Source: Pyrocephalus nanus
Lineage: Eukaryota > Chordata > Aves > Passeriformes > Tyrannidae
NCBI GenBank assembly: GCA_038380795.1
Contig: CM076259.1
Coordinates: forward strand, 95,963,739 to 96,027,738
DNA length: 64,000 bases
Direction: 5' to 3'
Shown: positions 1 through 14,285 of the stretch, piece after piece
Layout of the letters: every line of letters starts with the position of its first letter
Numbering within the stretch: the first letter of the stretch is position 1
Notes under the pieces: model-generated
Told to the model about the DNA's origin: nothing
The model's database searches: none
Seen by the model: the letters and a program-made list of their open reading frames with translations, nothing else
Program-made: the position numbers and the translations under genes

Positions 1-3000
1 AGTCTTCAACAAGTGTTGTTTCTGACAGTCCCAGTGTAAGGGGTTGTCACCCTCCTGTCAACCCTGGCTTCTTATTGCCAGTAACAGATTACACTTATCA
101 GTCATCCTTACACCAGTATTTGTGGGATGAAAAACTGATCTATGAAAAAAAGGTCGGTGAAATAGACGTGGAAGTAGAAAATCTCTTTTAAAAATGTTTC
201 AGCCTCTGTCTGCCTTCCAGGCTGAACTTAGAAGTAGTTGCTTTGGCACAACTGGGAGGTGTCACTCAACAGTGTGGGAGTGAGGAGCCAACTAGTAGGC
301 ACCGTGACAAAAGTGTTGCCACTGAATATTTGAAGTGGTGAAACTGTGGTTCCCATCCATCACCCATAGCTCCTAAAAAAAAAAAAAAAAGTGTTAGGTC
401 TCTGGATTTTCATATAAAAACTTCAGGTTATTTAAATGGTGCATCTTATGGAGGTTTTTAACCAAGTGTGGCTAAAACTTTAAGTCCCTTAAATCGTGGG
501 TATTTAGCCTACAAAGTTTACTTGCTCTGCCCAGACTGTCTTTGGAGATTTAAGTTCCTTAACTATGGCTGGATTTTCTGGATCTCTTGATCCCTGTGGT
601 CTCCAGCAATAAAAATTTCAGACTTTGTAAAGAGGAGTTTCTCAAAGTTAGTAGATTTTGAGCGTTGCTGTCTCTTTAGAGTTTTCCGAGGAGCTGCATA
701 TGTGCTAGTCTTTTGAAGGTTTTATAAACTTTGCTGAACATCACTGTAAAGCTTTTGAGCTCTTCATGAGACAAAGAAACTTTTGTTTCCATCTGTATTA
801 TTAGTGAAATTTTAAAAATATCCATTCATTGCAGGTATGCATGCTGACTTTAAAATAATAGTTCTTCAAAACTCCTTGAAAAGATGTAGACCACATGGCC
901 ATGCATGTATTTATGCATTTGATGGTTTTTTGTTTATACCTATGAAAAATAAAGGAAAAAAGCATTCTGTTTTGGGCAAACAAATATGAAATTAACAAAA
1001 ATTATTTGTTTTAGCTACTTACTTAGTTTCAATATAGGCACTGGGACTAAAACCTCCAAGATTTAAGAATGTGATTCCTCTCTGTCTAATCTAGCTCATG
1101 TTTTACTAATGGGACATTATTATCCAGATATCTGAACCCAAATTCTGTATCTCAACAGAAGTAAATGTCCTAAAGGAAATGCTCATTTATCTTCACCATC
1201 ATAACAGGGAAACAAATACCTGTGTCAACATCTGGAATAAAATCCTACTCACTTAACCAAAGCTCTTAATTTCTGTAAAAATTCCTTTGTAGTTTACAAG
1301 TTAGGGCATTCCCTTAGTTCCCTTTTAAGCAAAATTAATTTATGCTCTGCCTAGATGTAAATGTTTGGAACTTGAAGACCAAGAAGAGACAGATTATGTG
1401 GCGGGTACTACAGAAATTAATTGTATCTTTATTTGTGCAATTTTAAGATAAACACAGAGAGTTGTGTTCATCTTAGCTGAACTCATCCTGTTTTTTTAAG
1501 ATAAGGTGGGATAAATTGCATTGTGACATTTCTATATTTGTCTTAGAGGAGAAGACAGTAAGCTTAGTTTTTTAAACAGGTAAAAACTGAAATCCATGGT
1601 CATTCCAGTCAGTTAATTAACAGAAATTTCAACTTGGTTGGCTGAAAGGAACCAAAATGTGGACAATATGACTAGTGGTAACAATTCTGAAATAGGTCCA
1701 TTTTATGATGGAAACTGTAGTACTAGGAGAAAGATTTTTTTATGGAAAGAATCAAATATTTTCTGTACAGCAGTGAATTTAGTATTTTGATGATGACTGG
1801 ATAATATCTTGGATAGTTTATTAACAATCATTAATACCTACAGTAAATACAGGCTCAAACCATCTGTGAGCTTTCCTTCAGTATTCTCAAGCATGATATT
1901 TGCATATTAAGAGGGCTTTGCAAAGAATCTCAGCTGAAGCAATAACTCAGTGCTATCAACATTAACAAACTTAAAAAGTTTATTTCTAATCACTAAGCAG
2001 AAGAATCTAATGATATTTGTGATACCATGTTTTATCTGGGATACCAGTATAACAGAAGTAACAGAGAATCAGAACAAGTAAAACCAAGGCCAGAGAGGAT
2101 ACATTAAGTCACTTAAAATATTACTAAAAGTCTGCATTGAAAATGTCAAATTGACTAATTTGTTTCAGGGTTATCTGATATCTCTGTAGATTACATTATC
2201 TGTTTTACTACACCTCCATTGAGTCAGAGCGTGGCTAATCTGTTGATACCTTCCTACACACTCCTAAATTAGGACACCTGTTCTTAAGTTGAATACTATC
2301 CCTACTATTCAGAAATCTGAAGTGATTCAGATTCAGGCTCAGGCCCTTCATCTAGGGTTGGTACCGAAAACTTCAGGGTGAGACTAACAGATATAATACA
2401 GGATTTACAGGATATCTGCACCATTCTGGTGCACAGTGTGGTATTATGAGTAGCCAAACAAGATGATGGATAACTGGATATGGATAACTACATCTCTATC
2501 CTCCCTAAAACCTCTGAAGTCAGGAGAGATGGAACACAGGTACAGGTTCATAGTACACATTATTTTCTCTACTTGAGACTGTCTTTTTGGTACTAAAATT
2601 GAAATTAAGTGTGAACTTAGTTTGAGTATGCACACAGTGTGCAAGGGAACTCTCTTCCACAGAAATAGACATGATTTTTCTCTTTATATTTTTGTATTAC
2701 TTTCATCTAAGTGCAAGACTACTTTTTTGGGTTTGGCGAGAAACAGTTTTTCCGCATTTGCATGCTCTTGAGCTGATATTTGTTTCAAACATCATTATTC
2801 TAATTTCTGTTATAAAGAGCAGTACAACTAAGAGCAAATTATAGACCAAGTGTAATAAGCCAAATAGCAGAGAAATATTAATATAATTTTTAAAGTATTA
2901 ACATGTTCTTTTATCACAAATCAGAAAACAAGTTTACTTCACATTATCAACCAATGAAACTACGCTAATAATTAAAAATTCTTCACTGCAAAACCTCAAA

Positions 3001-4130
3001 ACAGCTTTGTATTTAACAGCAAACTCATTTCCTTGATGTGATGCTAAAAAACGTTCAAATAGGTTTTGCTATAAAACTGCCATCTGATTGAAAGAAATTA
3101 TGGTTATTGCTGTGCTAAAAGCAGCAGCTAAATGTCCTTTCTCAGTTGTATTCACCTGCTTTGTGTTTAGTTCATATACTTTATTCAACACATACAGTTC
3201 TGTCATTTCGTAAATAACATATTTGGTAGTTATATACATTCATGCAGAAAAGTTCAGCTCAAATATTTACTAAAGCAAAGACTTGGAGCCACTTCTGTGA
3301 AAGAAAAAGACTCAAAAGGCAAAGAGGTGTTGGAAGACATGTTATAAACAGAGCATTAGCTTGAGACCCTTAGTATATGGAAGATCAGAGAGTATCTTAA
3401 TTTAAAATGCTCACTACAGTGATGAAGTAGGAGAATGGGAAATTTACATAGAGGAGAAAAATGATGTCTGATTTAGATATTTTAACTTATTCATTCACCT
3501 TATAAATATGTACTACAAGTGTTTTTGAGTCAAGTAATATGCTGAAAATTTATGCTTATTTCTGTGATTTTTCAGCTTTAATAAAATTATGAATTTTTTT
3601 TACTTCAGTTTGTTATTGACATTAATAATTTCCTCCTTTTCTGACAAAAAAAAAGTTTTCATCAATGAGTCTCTTAGGAAATACAAATTAGTTAAATTAA
3701 GATTATATTTGACAATATATTAATAATAGTTTAAATGATTTCTTATTGGGATTACACATATATGAACGTGTATTATGCATTATGTTATATTTGCAGTACA
3801 ATAGATATATTTAACTGAGAAATAATTTTAAGCAATTCAATTTTTTGCAGTCTCAGGGTTTCAAATCATAAAAATATAGTGAAAAAGAAAACCCCTAAAT
3901 AATTAAAAAACGATCATACTTTGTGCTGTTCATTAAATTTAAAAATAAGAATTTTTTGAATATGTTTCATGAAGCCATGACATTTGTCACTGTCATTGTG
4001 ACAACTGGGGATTAAGATCCCCTAAGAAAGGCAGGCCTGTTTCACATTATCGTGTGTCAGAAGCTCTCTGTTTTGGAGCTGGTTACAGTAAGTGCACATG
4101 TGTTTACTATACTAGGTGTGCATGATCACA
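1..4130. other. Unannotated non-coding stretch
   Basis: AT-rich single-copy-looking DNA. The only open frames are below about 70 codons, with no recognisable protein family and no exon-like context. It holds a 16-base A run at 375-390, a small inverted repeat at 3984-4004 (TTGTCAC, 7-base spacer, GTGACAA) and an octamer-like ATTTGCAT at 1898-1905. I recognise no transposable element until the CR1-tail-like bases near 4131. Confidence 0.6.
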
Positions 4131-4150
4131 GTCATAGAATCATAGAATCA
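4131..4150 (-). repeat. Possible CR1 3' tail remnant
   Basis: The short sequence catagaatcatagaatca is the reverse complement of the octamer-type microsatellite (ATTCTRTG) that ends CR1 elements. No CR1 body is recognisable beside it, so this may be a very short 5'-truncated copy or chance. Low confidence because of its size. Confidence 0.35.
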
Positions 4151-4221
4151 GTACTCCACACTCTGATCAGATTTGTCATTATCTCAATGCTTTGCACCCC
4201 ACATTCGGTGTCAAAAAGGAC

Positions 4222-4845
4222 TGTCGTGGTTTAATCCCACCTGACAGCTAAGTCCTGTGCAGCCACTCCCTCCCTTCCCCACTGCCCATGGGATGGGGAG
4301 GGGAATTAAAAGAAAGGTAAAACCTATGGGTTGAGATAAGAACAACTGAAGTAAAGCATAAGCTTATGAGTAAACTTTATAAGTAAATTTAAAGTTTATA
4401 AGTAAAATACAAAAATACTAATAATGCTTTTAGTAATAACAATAATGAAATGGAGAGATACAAATAAAACCCAAGAAAGTCAAGTGCTGCACAATACAAT
4501 TGCTCAACACTCACTGATCCATGCCCAGTCCAATCCTGAGCAGGGATCAGTCCCTCCCAGCCAACTTATTCCAATTTGTATACTGGAGACGATATTATAT
4601 GGCATAGAATATTTTTTGGCCAGTTTGGATCCCCTGTCCTGACCATGCTTCCTCCCAGCTTCTTGTGCACCTGCTCAGTGGCAGAGCTTGGGAAACTGAG
4701 AAGTTCTTGACTTAGGATAAGCACTGGTCGGCAACAACCAGAACATCAGTGTGTTATCAGTATTATTCTCATACTAAAGCCAGAATACAGCACTGTACCA
4801 GCTACCAGGAAGAAAACTAACTCCACCCCGGCTGAAACCAGGACA
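4222..4845 (-). mobile_element. Solo LTR of an avian endogenous retrovirus
   Basis: A 624-base element bounded by TG and CA. Read on the minus strand it opens TGTCCTGGTTTCAGC and closes ...TTAAACCACGACA. This is the layout of a common avian ERV LTR family I recognise (probably ERVL/ERVK-like; exact repeat name not certain). Internal landmarks on the plus strand include gggttgagataagaac at 4330-4345, which is the complement of the conserved TTATCTCAACCC downstream of the poly(A) region, and the block around 4590-4640. No gag, pol or env flanks it, so it is a solo LTR left by recombination between two LTRs. Flanks do not show a clean target-site duplication. Divergence from the family pattern, including an AT-rich expansion at 4360-4420, indicates an old insertion. 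Confidence 0.8.
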
Positions 4846-7800
4846 AAATGAGTTAAGCTTTGCCTCTGCTATGAGTTATTTTTAAACTACAACAAGGTGA
4901 GGGCAGTAGTGCATGAAGCAGACAAGTAGAAGAGCTGAGGAGAGTGTGCACTTGCAAGTACAATCTGCAGTAATATGCTCTGTAGTCTGAAATGAGACTG
5001 GAATGGCCTAGAGGTACTTTAAGAACATGTCATGTTGCAGTAAAAAGGGCATGGCAGTGTGGTGCATTCACACAAGTGACTTTTGCTTCTATGGTTTGTT
5101 CCTCATGTTCTATTTATTCATTTTATGCTGAAGTTAATATCTTATTTCCAAGAATGAGAAATTAAAAGGCAAAAATCAAGACATATGGCAATTAATATAA
5201 AGACAGTTAATTAATAAAATTATTGTATGGCCCTCAAGGAAGAAGAGAATGATCTGCTTTTCCTTCTCCTCTTAATATACAAGGCATTTATGTGCATTAT
5301 GAGGGGGTGTCAGGCTCTAGCCATATAAATTCTGTTGTTCACTGATACCTCAGGGCTCCTGTATTTGTATGACTTGGCTCCTTTGTCTGCAGTGGGCATA
5401 AGGTACATGTTGTAAAGAACTAACAAACCTATCTAGTTCTAAACCTAATTGACTAAATATTCCTAAAACGGAGGTGAAAAAAGGTGAAAAAACTATTAAG
5501 GTTTTATCACTTTCATCCTAGTAGAAAAAAAAAATCTTTCTTTACCCAAATAGACAGTTACTCACACCTCCAGCATCCTCAGGTCATGGCCCTATATCAT
5601 GATAAGGTATCACAACGTAGGAATAAATGGTGCCTCTCTTCAACCTCCAGCTGTAGAATAGGAGAATGAATGTGGAAGCCAAAACTGCACAACTACCATA
5701 TTGCTTTGTCTACTCAGTGTGAATCAGACATCTTGAGGAGGAACAGAAAGGTCTGTTTTGAAGTGTCTCCCTGGTTTTTCTAGCTCTTTCCCTACTTCAT
5801 GCTTTGTAATCCACGCTGGTCAAACTGGTTTTCCTTGCAATTGAGGACTGGTTGAAAACATTAGTCCTGATGCAATATTTTTCTACTTTAGTCAGAAATA
5901 GAAACTTGAGTTAATAATACTATTCATGTCTGCAGATTTATATCTTTAACATATCTGTAACTGGTGAATGGAAGGCTGTAAAATCTTCTAGATGCATGAG
6001 AAAAGTCATGAGAATAGTCAAAGTCGATGGACAAACTGTTTTAGCTCATGTCTGCACTAGTGTAGCTGTGCTGAAGTCAGTAGAATTTTTTACCTGCACA
6101 GAGAAAAGTAATGTAGTTATGAAACAAGCTAATATATTTATTCAGAATATTTACACCTCTTTCCCAGCTGTCAGACTTTTATTGCTGAGTTAAGCCAAAA
6201 TACTAGTAAATCCAAATACATTTTAGAGATTTTTTTTTTCTTTTTGTGTCATGTAAGTAAAATGGGAAATAAGGATGAAGCTTGTAAAAGATTCCATTAA
6301 GCTTTAATTTTATCTTCATTAACATTCAATTTATTTCCAGATCTTGAGGGGAAAATATCTTTTTGCATGTTTTGTCTGAGCAGGAATCTGTGCAGGCCTG
6401 AGAGAAATAAATCAAGAGAGTTCGCCATTAACTTTAGCTTTCTTTAAACAGAACTTACTTAGAGACTGAGAAAATTAGAAAGCCAGATTTGTCCAACTGT
6501 GTGTACAGCGCCTACTTTTCAATATACAGTTTTAACTTCCGAGATTTTTCTACAGTCACTCAATATTAAGGTAAAAAGCGTTTATAGTTGGTTATCTTTT
6601 TAGTGAATACTTAGTAACTGGGGAATTGATTTCTGTGATGATGTGTTCTTGTCTTGCCACAGCCAACTCCAAAGACAGTGATTTCAAAGCCTTTGTATTT
6701 CTTGTTCTGCTGTACCTTAGATTTATAAATTTTTTCCTTGGCATACTGAGAAACTCCTAACTCATCCCTAGCTGATTATTTGTCTTATTCTGTTAAAAAG
6801 GTCTTAAAATGGAAATTTGTGTACTTAATTCTCAACTAGGCCATTTGTGTTCATATGCTGAACATATTTTCTGCAGCATTTCCTTCTTCTGTCCTTTAGA
6901 ACACAATATGGTAAGTGCAGTAAAGCTTTGACAATTTTTAACTTGTTTTCTAAAAGTCACAAATGTTATGCAGCAACTACTAAAAGTTACTCAAAAAAAA
7001 AAAAGACAATGGTTTTGAGAAAGAATTTTTCTCCTTTATAGTGGCACCACCTTAGTGAAAATGTCTGACAGAAAATTACAGAGCTCTGAATTTTCTCTTT
7101 CTTGTTCTGACTTGATATTTTTTCAAAACCAGAACTTGGGCCATGGGAAGTTCCTCTCTGTATGTAAATCTTACATTACATATGCTAAGGTGTTTCAGCT
7201 CTTCAGTGCATTTCATTTGAACAGACTTGAACTGAGTATTCTACTACTTACAGAAATTTGTTTTAATCTAAATATAGACATATTTGTATTCAATGTGGTT
7301 AGCAATGAAAATTACACAGCGTGCCATTGGTGTTCAGCTGTTGACCAATATTTAATAGTTAGCAAACCTGCTAAGTAGTGATTTCTTTTAGGTGCCAAAT
7401 AAGTTTAGTCCCCTTGCATAAAGTACATTTTACTAGCTAGCAGAGCTAGCCAAATGGTAAAAGGTGATGGATGTATCAGGTGTCATTCTTTATTAGTCTT
7501 TATTAATCTTTATTAATTATCTGAAAGGCATGAGCTCTTGTGAACTGGATACGTCATGCAATAAATTATATAATAAGAATATATCAATTTTTTTTATCTG
7601 TAGTTAACAAAAAGGAAGCCCTAGTTTCAGTTCTGAAGACTGTAGAGCATTTCTTAAACAAGGTGGATATCTGGTTTATGACCATTTGCAATTCTTGCAG
7701 AGATGCCTTTCACTTGATCATTGCTCATTAATCTACTTGCAGTGGAAACATTGTAACAGCTAATATGATGCATTTTTTTTCCTGCATATATTCCTTTTCT

Positions 7801-10325
7801 GTTTCCTTTTTAACACTTAATGATCTTCCCAGACAAAATGTTTCCTCTAACGCATGTGACAACTCTGAATTGATGGATTAGCCATATTTTAATCTATCTA
7901 GCCAATAGAGTCAACCGAGTCTTCAGATGTGGAGTTAAATTTGTTTTTGATTCAAATTTGTGATATAGCTTAATTAAGGCTTACTTTCTACTTTTATTAG
8001 CTTTTCAAGATGCATTTAGAGAGGTGAAATTCAGTATCTTTAGTAGTCTTTCTGCAAATAGTGAGTTCATTTTGTGCTAACTTGGAAAATGTGACAGCTT
8101 TATGAAAAGGTTTATGTAATCTGTCTCTACTGTTCTGTCTTCCTTCTTTGATTCTCCCTTAAGTTCTTGAGCTATGAATTGTTTCCCTTCATCCCACTGC
8201 AATTGTCATTTTGCAGAACATGGGTGATAGTTCAAAGACACTTCACTTGGAGCTTCATGATGGTTTTATGGGATATGGGCAAATGATCTCACAGATGGGT
8301 GGCAGGGATTTTCTTTGGAATTTTCAGAGACTTTGGGGTAGCTGGTGGAAACAAACACATGTTTTTATGTGCAGCAAGGAAGACTCTGAGGTCTCTGGAG
8401 CTTACTACAGGGCCTGCAGTGTTAAGGCAAACCAACCTAGGGTTCTTCAAATGGTCAACTTTCAGGAGCAGCTCCGTAGTAGTAAAGTTGCCTGTGAATA
8501 CATCCAATACGTTTCACTGCTTACTAAGTGACAAAGCAGAGGAGGTTTTACCATGAATATTATAGCTTGTTATGGTCTTCTAATGGTTAGAAATGGAAAT
8601 TTTGCAATTACATGGGTTTTTGCAATATGCAGATTTCAGGACAAATCTGTAAACATAACTTCTAGTAAGGTCCAGATTATGAAGCTCATGGATCAGTGGG
8701 CAGCATGACAAAAGCTTAAAATCCTGAGAACATAACTCTGTACTCCTAAGTGCATTTAGAGCTGCTAAATGTTTTAAACAGCAAATTGCTGACTAAAATG
8801 AGAATAGAAATGTGAAATCATCCAGATAATACTTGCAGAGTGAAGACACTAGAATTAAGTGTTTGGGAAGGTAAATTCTAAATTCAGTGAATTTAATACA
8901 ATTCTATTTCATGTATAGAGAGTAAAAAACTCAAAGAAAATACTACTTGCACTCTGTGAGGCATAGTGTTACCATTCCTCTTTGAGGAATTAGAGTCTTG
9001 AAAGTCTACTCTGAATTTTACAGCTTACATCCATTTTCAAATTAGAAACACATAAGTGCAGTCTCTCTTGCGTCAGGGACAACACAATACTGAGTGTATT
9101 AATGTATTACTATAACAGTCAGTGCCAGTAGTACTTCTGAATTACAAAACAATACCATGCAGTACTTCATATGCTGATGCAATACAGGCATCTTTAACAA
9201 TGCACATAAAACTCCTTTGAAATGTAGCACAGAAAATTTGTGTGTACTTGAGGGGATATCAAGAAGTTATGTTACAGCTGCACACTACTTTTACCCAGGT
9301 CAGCTAGCAAGCAGAACACATAGTCTTGAAAATTATATGTGTTTTATAAAAAAATCACAGTTGTCAGAAGCATCACAGGAATCATTTAATTTTAATATGC
9401 ATATTTAAAATGGAAACTTGTGTCTTCAAGATGTGAAGACATGGGGGAAGGGCCACTGTATTTTGAAAAACTCTCAAAAAATGGTTACTATTTTTAACCT
9501 GAAGAAGAATTCAATGTATAACATACTTTCAGCTAATGGAAAAGTTTGAGCTCCACAGAGCTTGTGGGTTGCTGATCCCTGTGGCATGTACATTCCTGAT
9601 GTTCCATAGGACTTATCCTTCTTACAGAGAGTGTGGTCTTCCATCGGAGAGGTAAAGGCTAGCATTCCTCCCTAAAGCTAGTAAGCAGAAATAAAAACTG
9701 ACTGTCTGAAGCTGATATGCTTACTAATTCAGTCTTAAAATGTGGGCTTTTATGAAGACACGACTTCTTGAGAAAAATAAAGTCTCTTCAGCGAAGGGTG
9801 ATGATTATTTCTCTTTCACATCAGAGAAAGACTTTAGTAGCTCAAAAGCTCATGAAAAGTAGTAATAACCACCCTTCACAGATGAGATATCCTGTAGATA
9901 TAAAATGTGCAGTTGTCACCTCTCTGAGTCTTCAGATGTGGAGCTGATAAACAAAGTCTAAGATTTCCCTTCTATCTAGACTCATCTGAATTCTTTCAAA
10001 TCATTTTTCCCCCTCCTCTTTTCTCTTGTAACCTTTAAAGTGCAGATCAGCGGGAGCGGATGTGTCTATTGTAGGGAAAGGTGAGAGATTACTTCCTTGG
10101 AATCTCATGTGAACCAACAGAGCTTCTGAAAAGGTCTGTTGAAGGTCCTTTCTTTAGTGTGCAAAGTCTACTCTTTACCCCGTTAATTTCTGTAGCAATC
10201 AGTCCTACCACATGGGTTGGAGAGTATCTCAGTGTTCAGGACGTGTCCTGTCAGGGCGAAACAGTTTCTGTTTCAGCCTAACATCAAAATTCAAATTCTT
10301 TTGACAACCAATACAGATGCTGGGT
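4846..10325. other. Unannotated non-coding stretch
   Basis: About 5.5 kb with no recognised repeat family and no credible gene. Open frames reach only 107 codons (7055-7378) and have the composition of random AT-rich DNA. Small structures: three near-copies of tctttattaat at 7487-7517, a GCTAGC pair near 7434-7449, and an exact 18-base sequence shared by 7917-7934 and 9926-9943. The last 250 bases (10040-10320) are less AT-rich and precede a CR1 fragment, but I could not place them in a family. Confidence 0.55.
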
Positions 10326-10701
10326 GTAGATAACCAGGCCACCCCCTGTATCAGTATAGGCTAGGGAACGAACAGATGAATGCCAACCAAATAGCCCTGC
10401 CAACAGCGACTTGGGGATGCTGGTAAATGAGAGGTTGGACACGACCCAGCAAAGTGTTCTTGTGGCCCAGAAAGCAATTATATCCTGGGCTGCATCAAAA
10501 GCAACGTGGCCAGCAGGTCAAGGGAGGTGATTCTGCCCCTCTACTCTGCCCTCATGAGACCCCACCTGGAGTGCTGCATCCAGCTCTGGGGTCCCCAATA
10601 CAGGAAAGACACTGACTTGTTGGAGTGAGTCCAAGGGAGGGCCACCAAAGTGATTAGAGGGTTGGAACATCTCTCCTGTGAGGAAAGGGTAATTGGAGCC
10701 T
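10326..10701 (+). mobile_element. CR1 LINE fragment (ORF2 end)
   Basis: The C-terminal part of CR1 ORF2, the non-LTR retrotransposon polymerase of birds. Landmarks in order: tataggctagggaacg near 10356, ggacttggggatgctgg-like bases near 10411-10424, tcctgggctgcatcaaaa near 10482-10499, gtggccagcaggtcaaggg near 10506-10524, then the ggagtgctgcatccagctctgggg block near 10567-10590. It stops abruptly near 10701 without the downstream 3' untranslated region or the terminal ATTCTRTG repeat, so the copy is truncated at both ends. The reading frame carries stops and is not functional. Comparison is from memory of CR1 sequence, not a database search. Confidence 0.92.
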
Positions 10702-13700
10702 TAAATTTCCTGAATTTAAATAAGTAATAATGATAAAAAAAATCTTATAAATTTATTGTATGGAAGTTTTCATATTGAACAATTGTAAGTTTGTGTGATA
10801 ATACAATTTGTCAACAATGTAATTAATTTTCTCTTTCCCTGTTAATTACAAGCCATTTTTGACCCTGAACTTAAATTTAACATGGGATGGGGATGAAGAC
10901 CTATGAATCTTTCATCTCCAAATTCTCTGACTATTTTTCTTTAACCTTGAGTCAAGACATTTGACATTTGAGAATATTTTTAAAACTTTTTTATTAGCAT
11001 AGAAACATTCATCTCTCCTTTAGAAATTATCTTCTGATGATTAGTCTATATTTGTAGGCCACTTTGGAGATTTTCAGCACTGAATACCAATTAAGTGCTT
11101 ATATTTCTATTACTATTCTTATTTGAGTTTTTCCCTTCCTCTAAGTGTTTGAGGAAAGTAAATAAGATCAAAGGGATTTTTAAGGAAAGTCTTTAGGAAA
11201 GACTTTAGGAAAGTTATGAGGACTGTGTGTTTTTAACAGCTAGATAACTCATCCTGTTAATTCTCTCTATTCCTGTCCTCTGCTATCCCACTCCTTGCTT
11301 CATTATGGTACAAGACTGATGTAACTAAGGTGGAAGAGATGACACAATGTGATGAGTTGCTCTGCAGGTTGAATTGCTTCACTTTCCAACAGCTTTTGTG
11401 GTTTGTTGCTGTGCTTCTTGTTTCAACTGGGAGAATTAAATTCAAAGCTGGTCAGAATTTTGAGAGAAAAATGCAGCAGTACCATTTTAAAAGATAATCT
11501 TTGCATTAATTAATTCAAGAAAATTGTAATATTAAGAAATATGTTCTGTTCTGAAAAATTTTTAATTAACAGGATTGTTTTATTTTAAGTTGTATAACTG
11601 ATTATATTTTGACTATTTCTTGTCTAGTCTGTGACAGCATTACATAAGGCTTAAAAGTGTAAATGACTAGCGACACTCCACAGTGTGATTAACAATTTAA
11701 ACTCTTTTATATAAATAAAAAAAATTAAACATACCTGCTACTTACTTTGAAATAAATTATCTTTTTTCCCTTAAATAGATTTCTGCTTGTATTGAAATTT
11801 TTTGACAGAAGTTAAAAGAAAACAAATGGGAAAGAAACACAGCTGTCTTAATTTTTCTTATCTTGCAATTGCTTTTCTATGTCAATGAAAATAACCTAAA
11901 TTAATTTCCCCCCTCCCATACCAAAGCCAAGAGTATCAGTGTCTCTGATAATTTTGTTCCTTCCAGTAATGTACTACTCTGGGGAGGGAAGAAGCCTCTG
12001 GTTATATTATTGCAAAGTTAAATAAGCTGCCATCTATGGAAGATATAAAGTTTTCATGAATATAGCTCCATCTTTTACAATATGTATAAAATGAGACCTG
12101 AGGAGGTTTTTGTAAAACAAGAAGTGAACCAATGGCTCTTGAGGAAGGATAGTTACCAGAGCAACCTATTAAACATTGCTTTATTCTATCAAGTAAGCAT
12201 ATAGCTTGCACTGCTGTTGATAATTGTTTTTACTTATAACCCAGAGGTTATTTATATGGAAATCTTGTAGCATGTTGTGGAATCTTGAAAAATATGTAAC
12301 TTCACAAGATCTACCAACCAAGGAAGGAAGTATGATCCTGAAATGTCAACTAAGAAATCTCATCTTAGTGAGAATTTAAGATTGTAGGCCTCATGAAAGA
12401 TCAGAAAATAGAAGGAGAGAACATACACCTCTTTGAAATAAAAAGAATACAGTTTTATAAGTTTGGAGGTTAGGTTCCTCAATCCTTGTAAGACCCACGA
12501 AAAGACTGGAACTTTATGTTTTAAGATGCCTCCTCATTCTCAGCTAAAATACAGTCTTAGAAAGTACCTCAAGTATTCTCATCTTGTCCAGCTTCTGGAC
12601 ACAAAAGAACTGACTAAACCCATAGCAATGACAGTACTAAAAACACTTCTATGTGTATTTTCTCACTGGAACAGGAATGCTAACTGATTAGTTCAAGATG
12701 TCCAACAACCCAAGTTTATAGTCATGTTTGTTCTAATTTGACTAGTCACCAATTAACTTGTGAAGAAAAATGTGCATGAAATCTTGATCTTGAGTAAGTT
12801 ATAATTTAGGCAAGAAGTGCAGATAATACAATAGTCAGGCAGAACAGGAGGTAGAAGCTGTCACCTCTGAGAGAGCTGTCCCATTATTATATCACACTAA
12901 TTGTTCTGGTTTTCTCATATCTGACCTGTGTGTTTTCCCTTTGGAAAGAACTCTTGTTGTGCTTGCCCTGCATCTGCTTGTGTATTCAGGGTGGACAATT
13001 CCTTCCTTTGTTTTGCCAGTTGTTTTTGGCCTTATTCAGAGACAGCTTTTAAGTTAAATGGCCATCTAGCATCTTTACTCCTCTTCAAACTTCTCTGAAA
13101 GGAAACTCATTTAGCAGGTACACAGTCAGCCATTGACAAGTTATTGACCAATGAAAAAAGAGGTCAGCCTAGACTGATATGAGCACCCTTCTGAGCAAGA
13201 GCATTGCATGACTTAGAAAACTGACAGTCAGAGGACTCAGGGTCTGAAGTCAGACACATATTCTAGATGTGCTATTTTACTTCTTTTTGAACTACAAATA
13301 TTAGTATGTCAGAGATAGAAATGAAAGACCAAAATGTATGAGTACTGGGTTTTCCATTTATACTTTTGTACTCCGCCACAAATTGTATTGCTTGGAAAAA
13401 AAAAAAAAAACAGAAAAAAAAGAACAAAAGGCAATAATTTAAATGAAGCATCTGTAATTACACTACATTTCTAAGTTTATCAATTTCAGGTTTCAAACTG
13501 CTTTTAAAGCAGAATGTGTCCAGTTATTATCAAAGATGAGTAGTATTAGGCCACCTAAGTTTGATAGACAAAACTTCTTTTTAGAATGCTTAAGATAAGG
13601 GAGAAGACAAAATTTAGAATAATGGTGGTTTTTTTACATGACGTACTTTACATGGTGTAAGAAAGAATACCTTTAAAGATGCAGGTAGCAGACTCTGATC

Positions 13701-14285
13701 ATAGAAAAAAAGGTGTTAGGTGAAAATACTGTTTCATTATGCACACTGTTTTCAGTGGGTGAGTCAAACTTTAATAATAATTATGCAGCAATAATTTTTA
13801 GAACATGTTCTACCAGATGTTGTTTTAAATTCATGGGCACTCGGACTGTGATTCAGATACTCAGCTGCTTGCTTCACCTAATGAAGAAAATCAGATCTTG
13901 CTGTAATAGGCATGCATTGACCCAGAGAAAATAAATAGACACAGAGAAAATAAAGAAATTATTGACATGCTCTTCTAGCATGATGCAGAGACATCTAATA
14001 TCAAAATCCTGACTAACTCTGTGTCTAGAACAAGTATTTTGAAATTTCTGAGTTGATGAGAACATTTGGAGCTATGATTCATTGCTAAACATCAAGCGTT
14101 TAGAATTTTGCACGAATGTCTCTAGATGAACCAAAGAGAGCAGAATATTGCATAAGACCTCATTTAGAGTACAACTGAAAAATATTCAGACTGCAGAGAT
14201 GCAGTCTGAGACCTTACACAGCCAGGAGTATGACTTACCATGGGTAATATGTGTGTCTTGGACTCTGAAGGATCAAAGCTTATCA
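10702..14285. other. Unannotated non-coding stretch
   Basis: AT-rich DNA with no recognised repeat family. A short tandem pattern around tttaggaaagac occurs at 11185-11215, and a 15-base A run followed by further A-rich bases lies at 13396-13428. Open frames are 75 codons or shorter and unconvincing. Confidence 0.55.

Noticed and set aside
7055..7378. 107-codon plus-strand frame
   Set aside because: Composition matches random AT-rich sequence, with no splice sites or domain evident.
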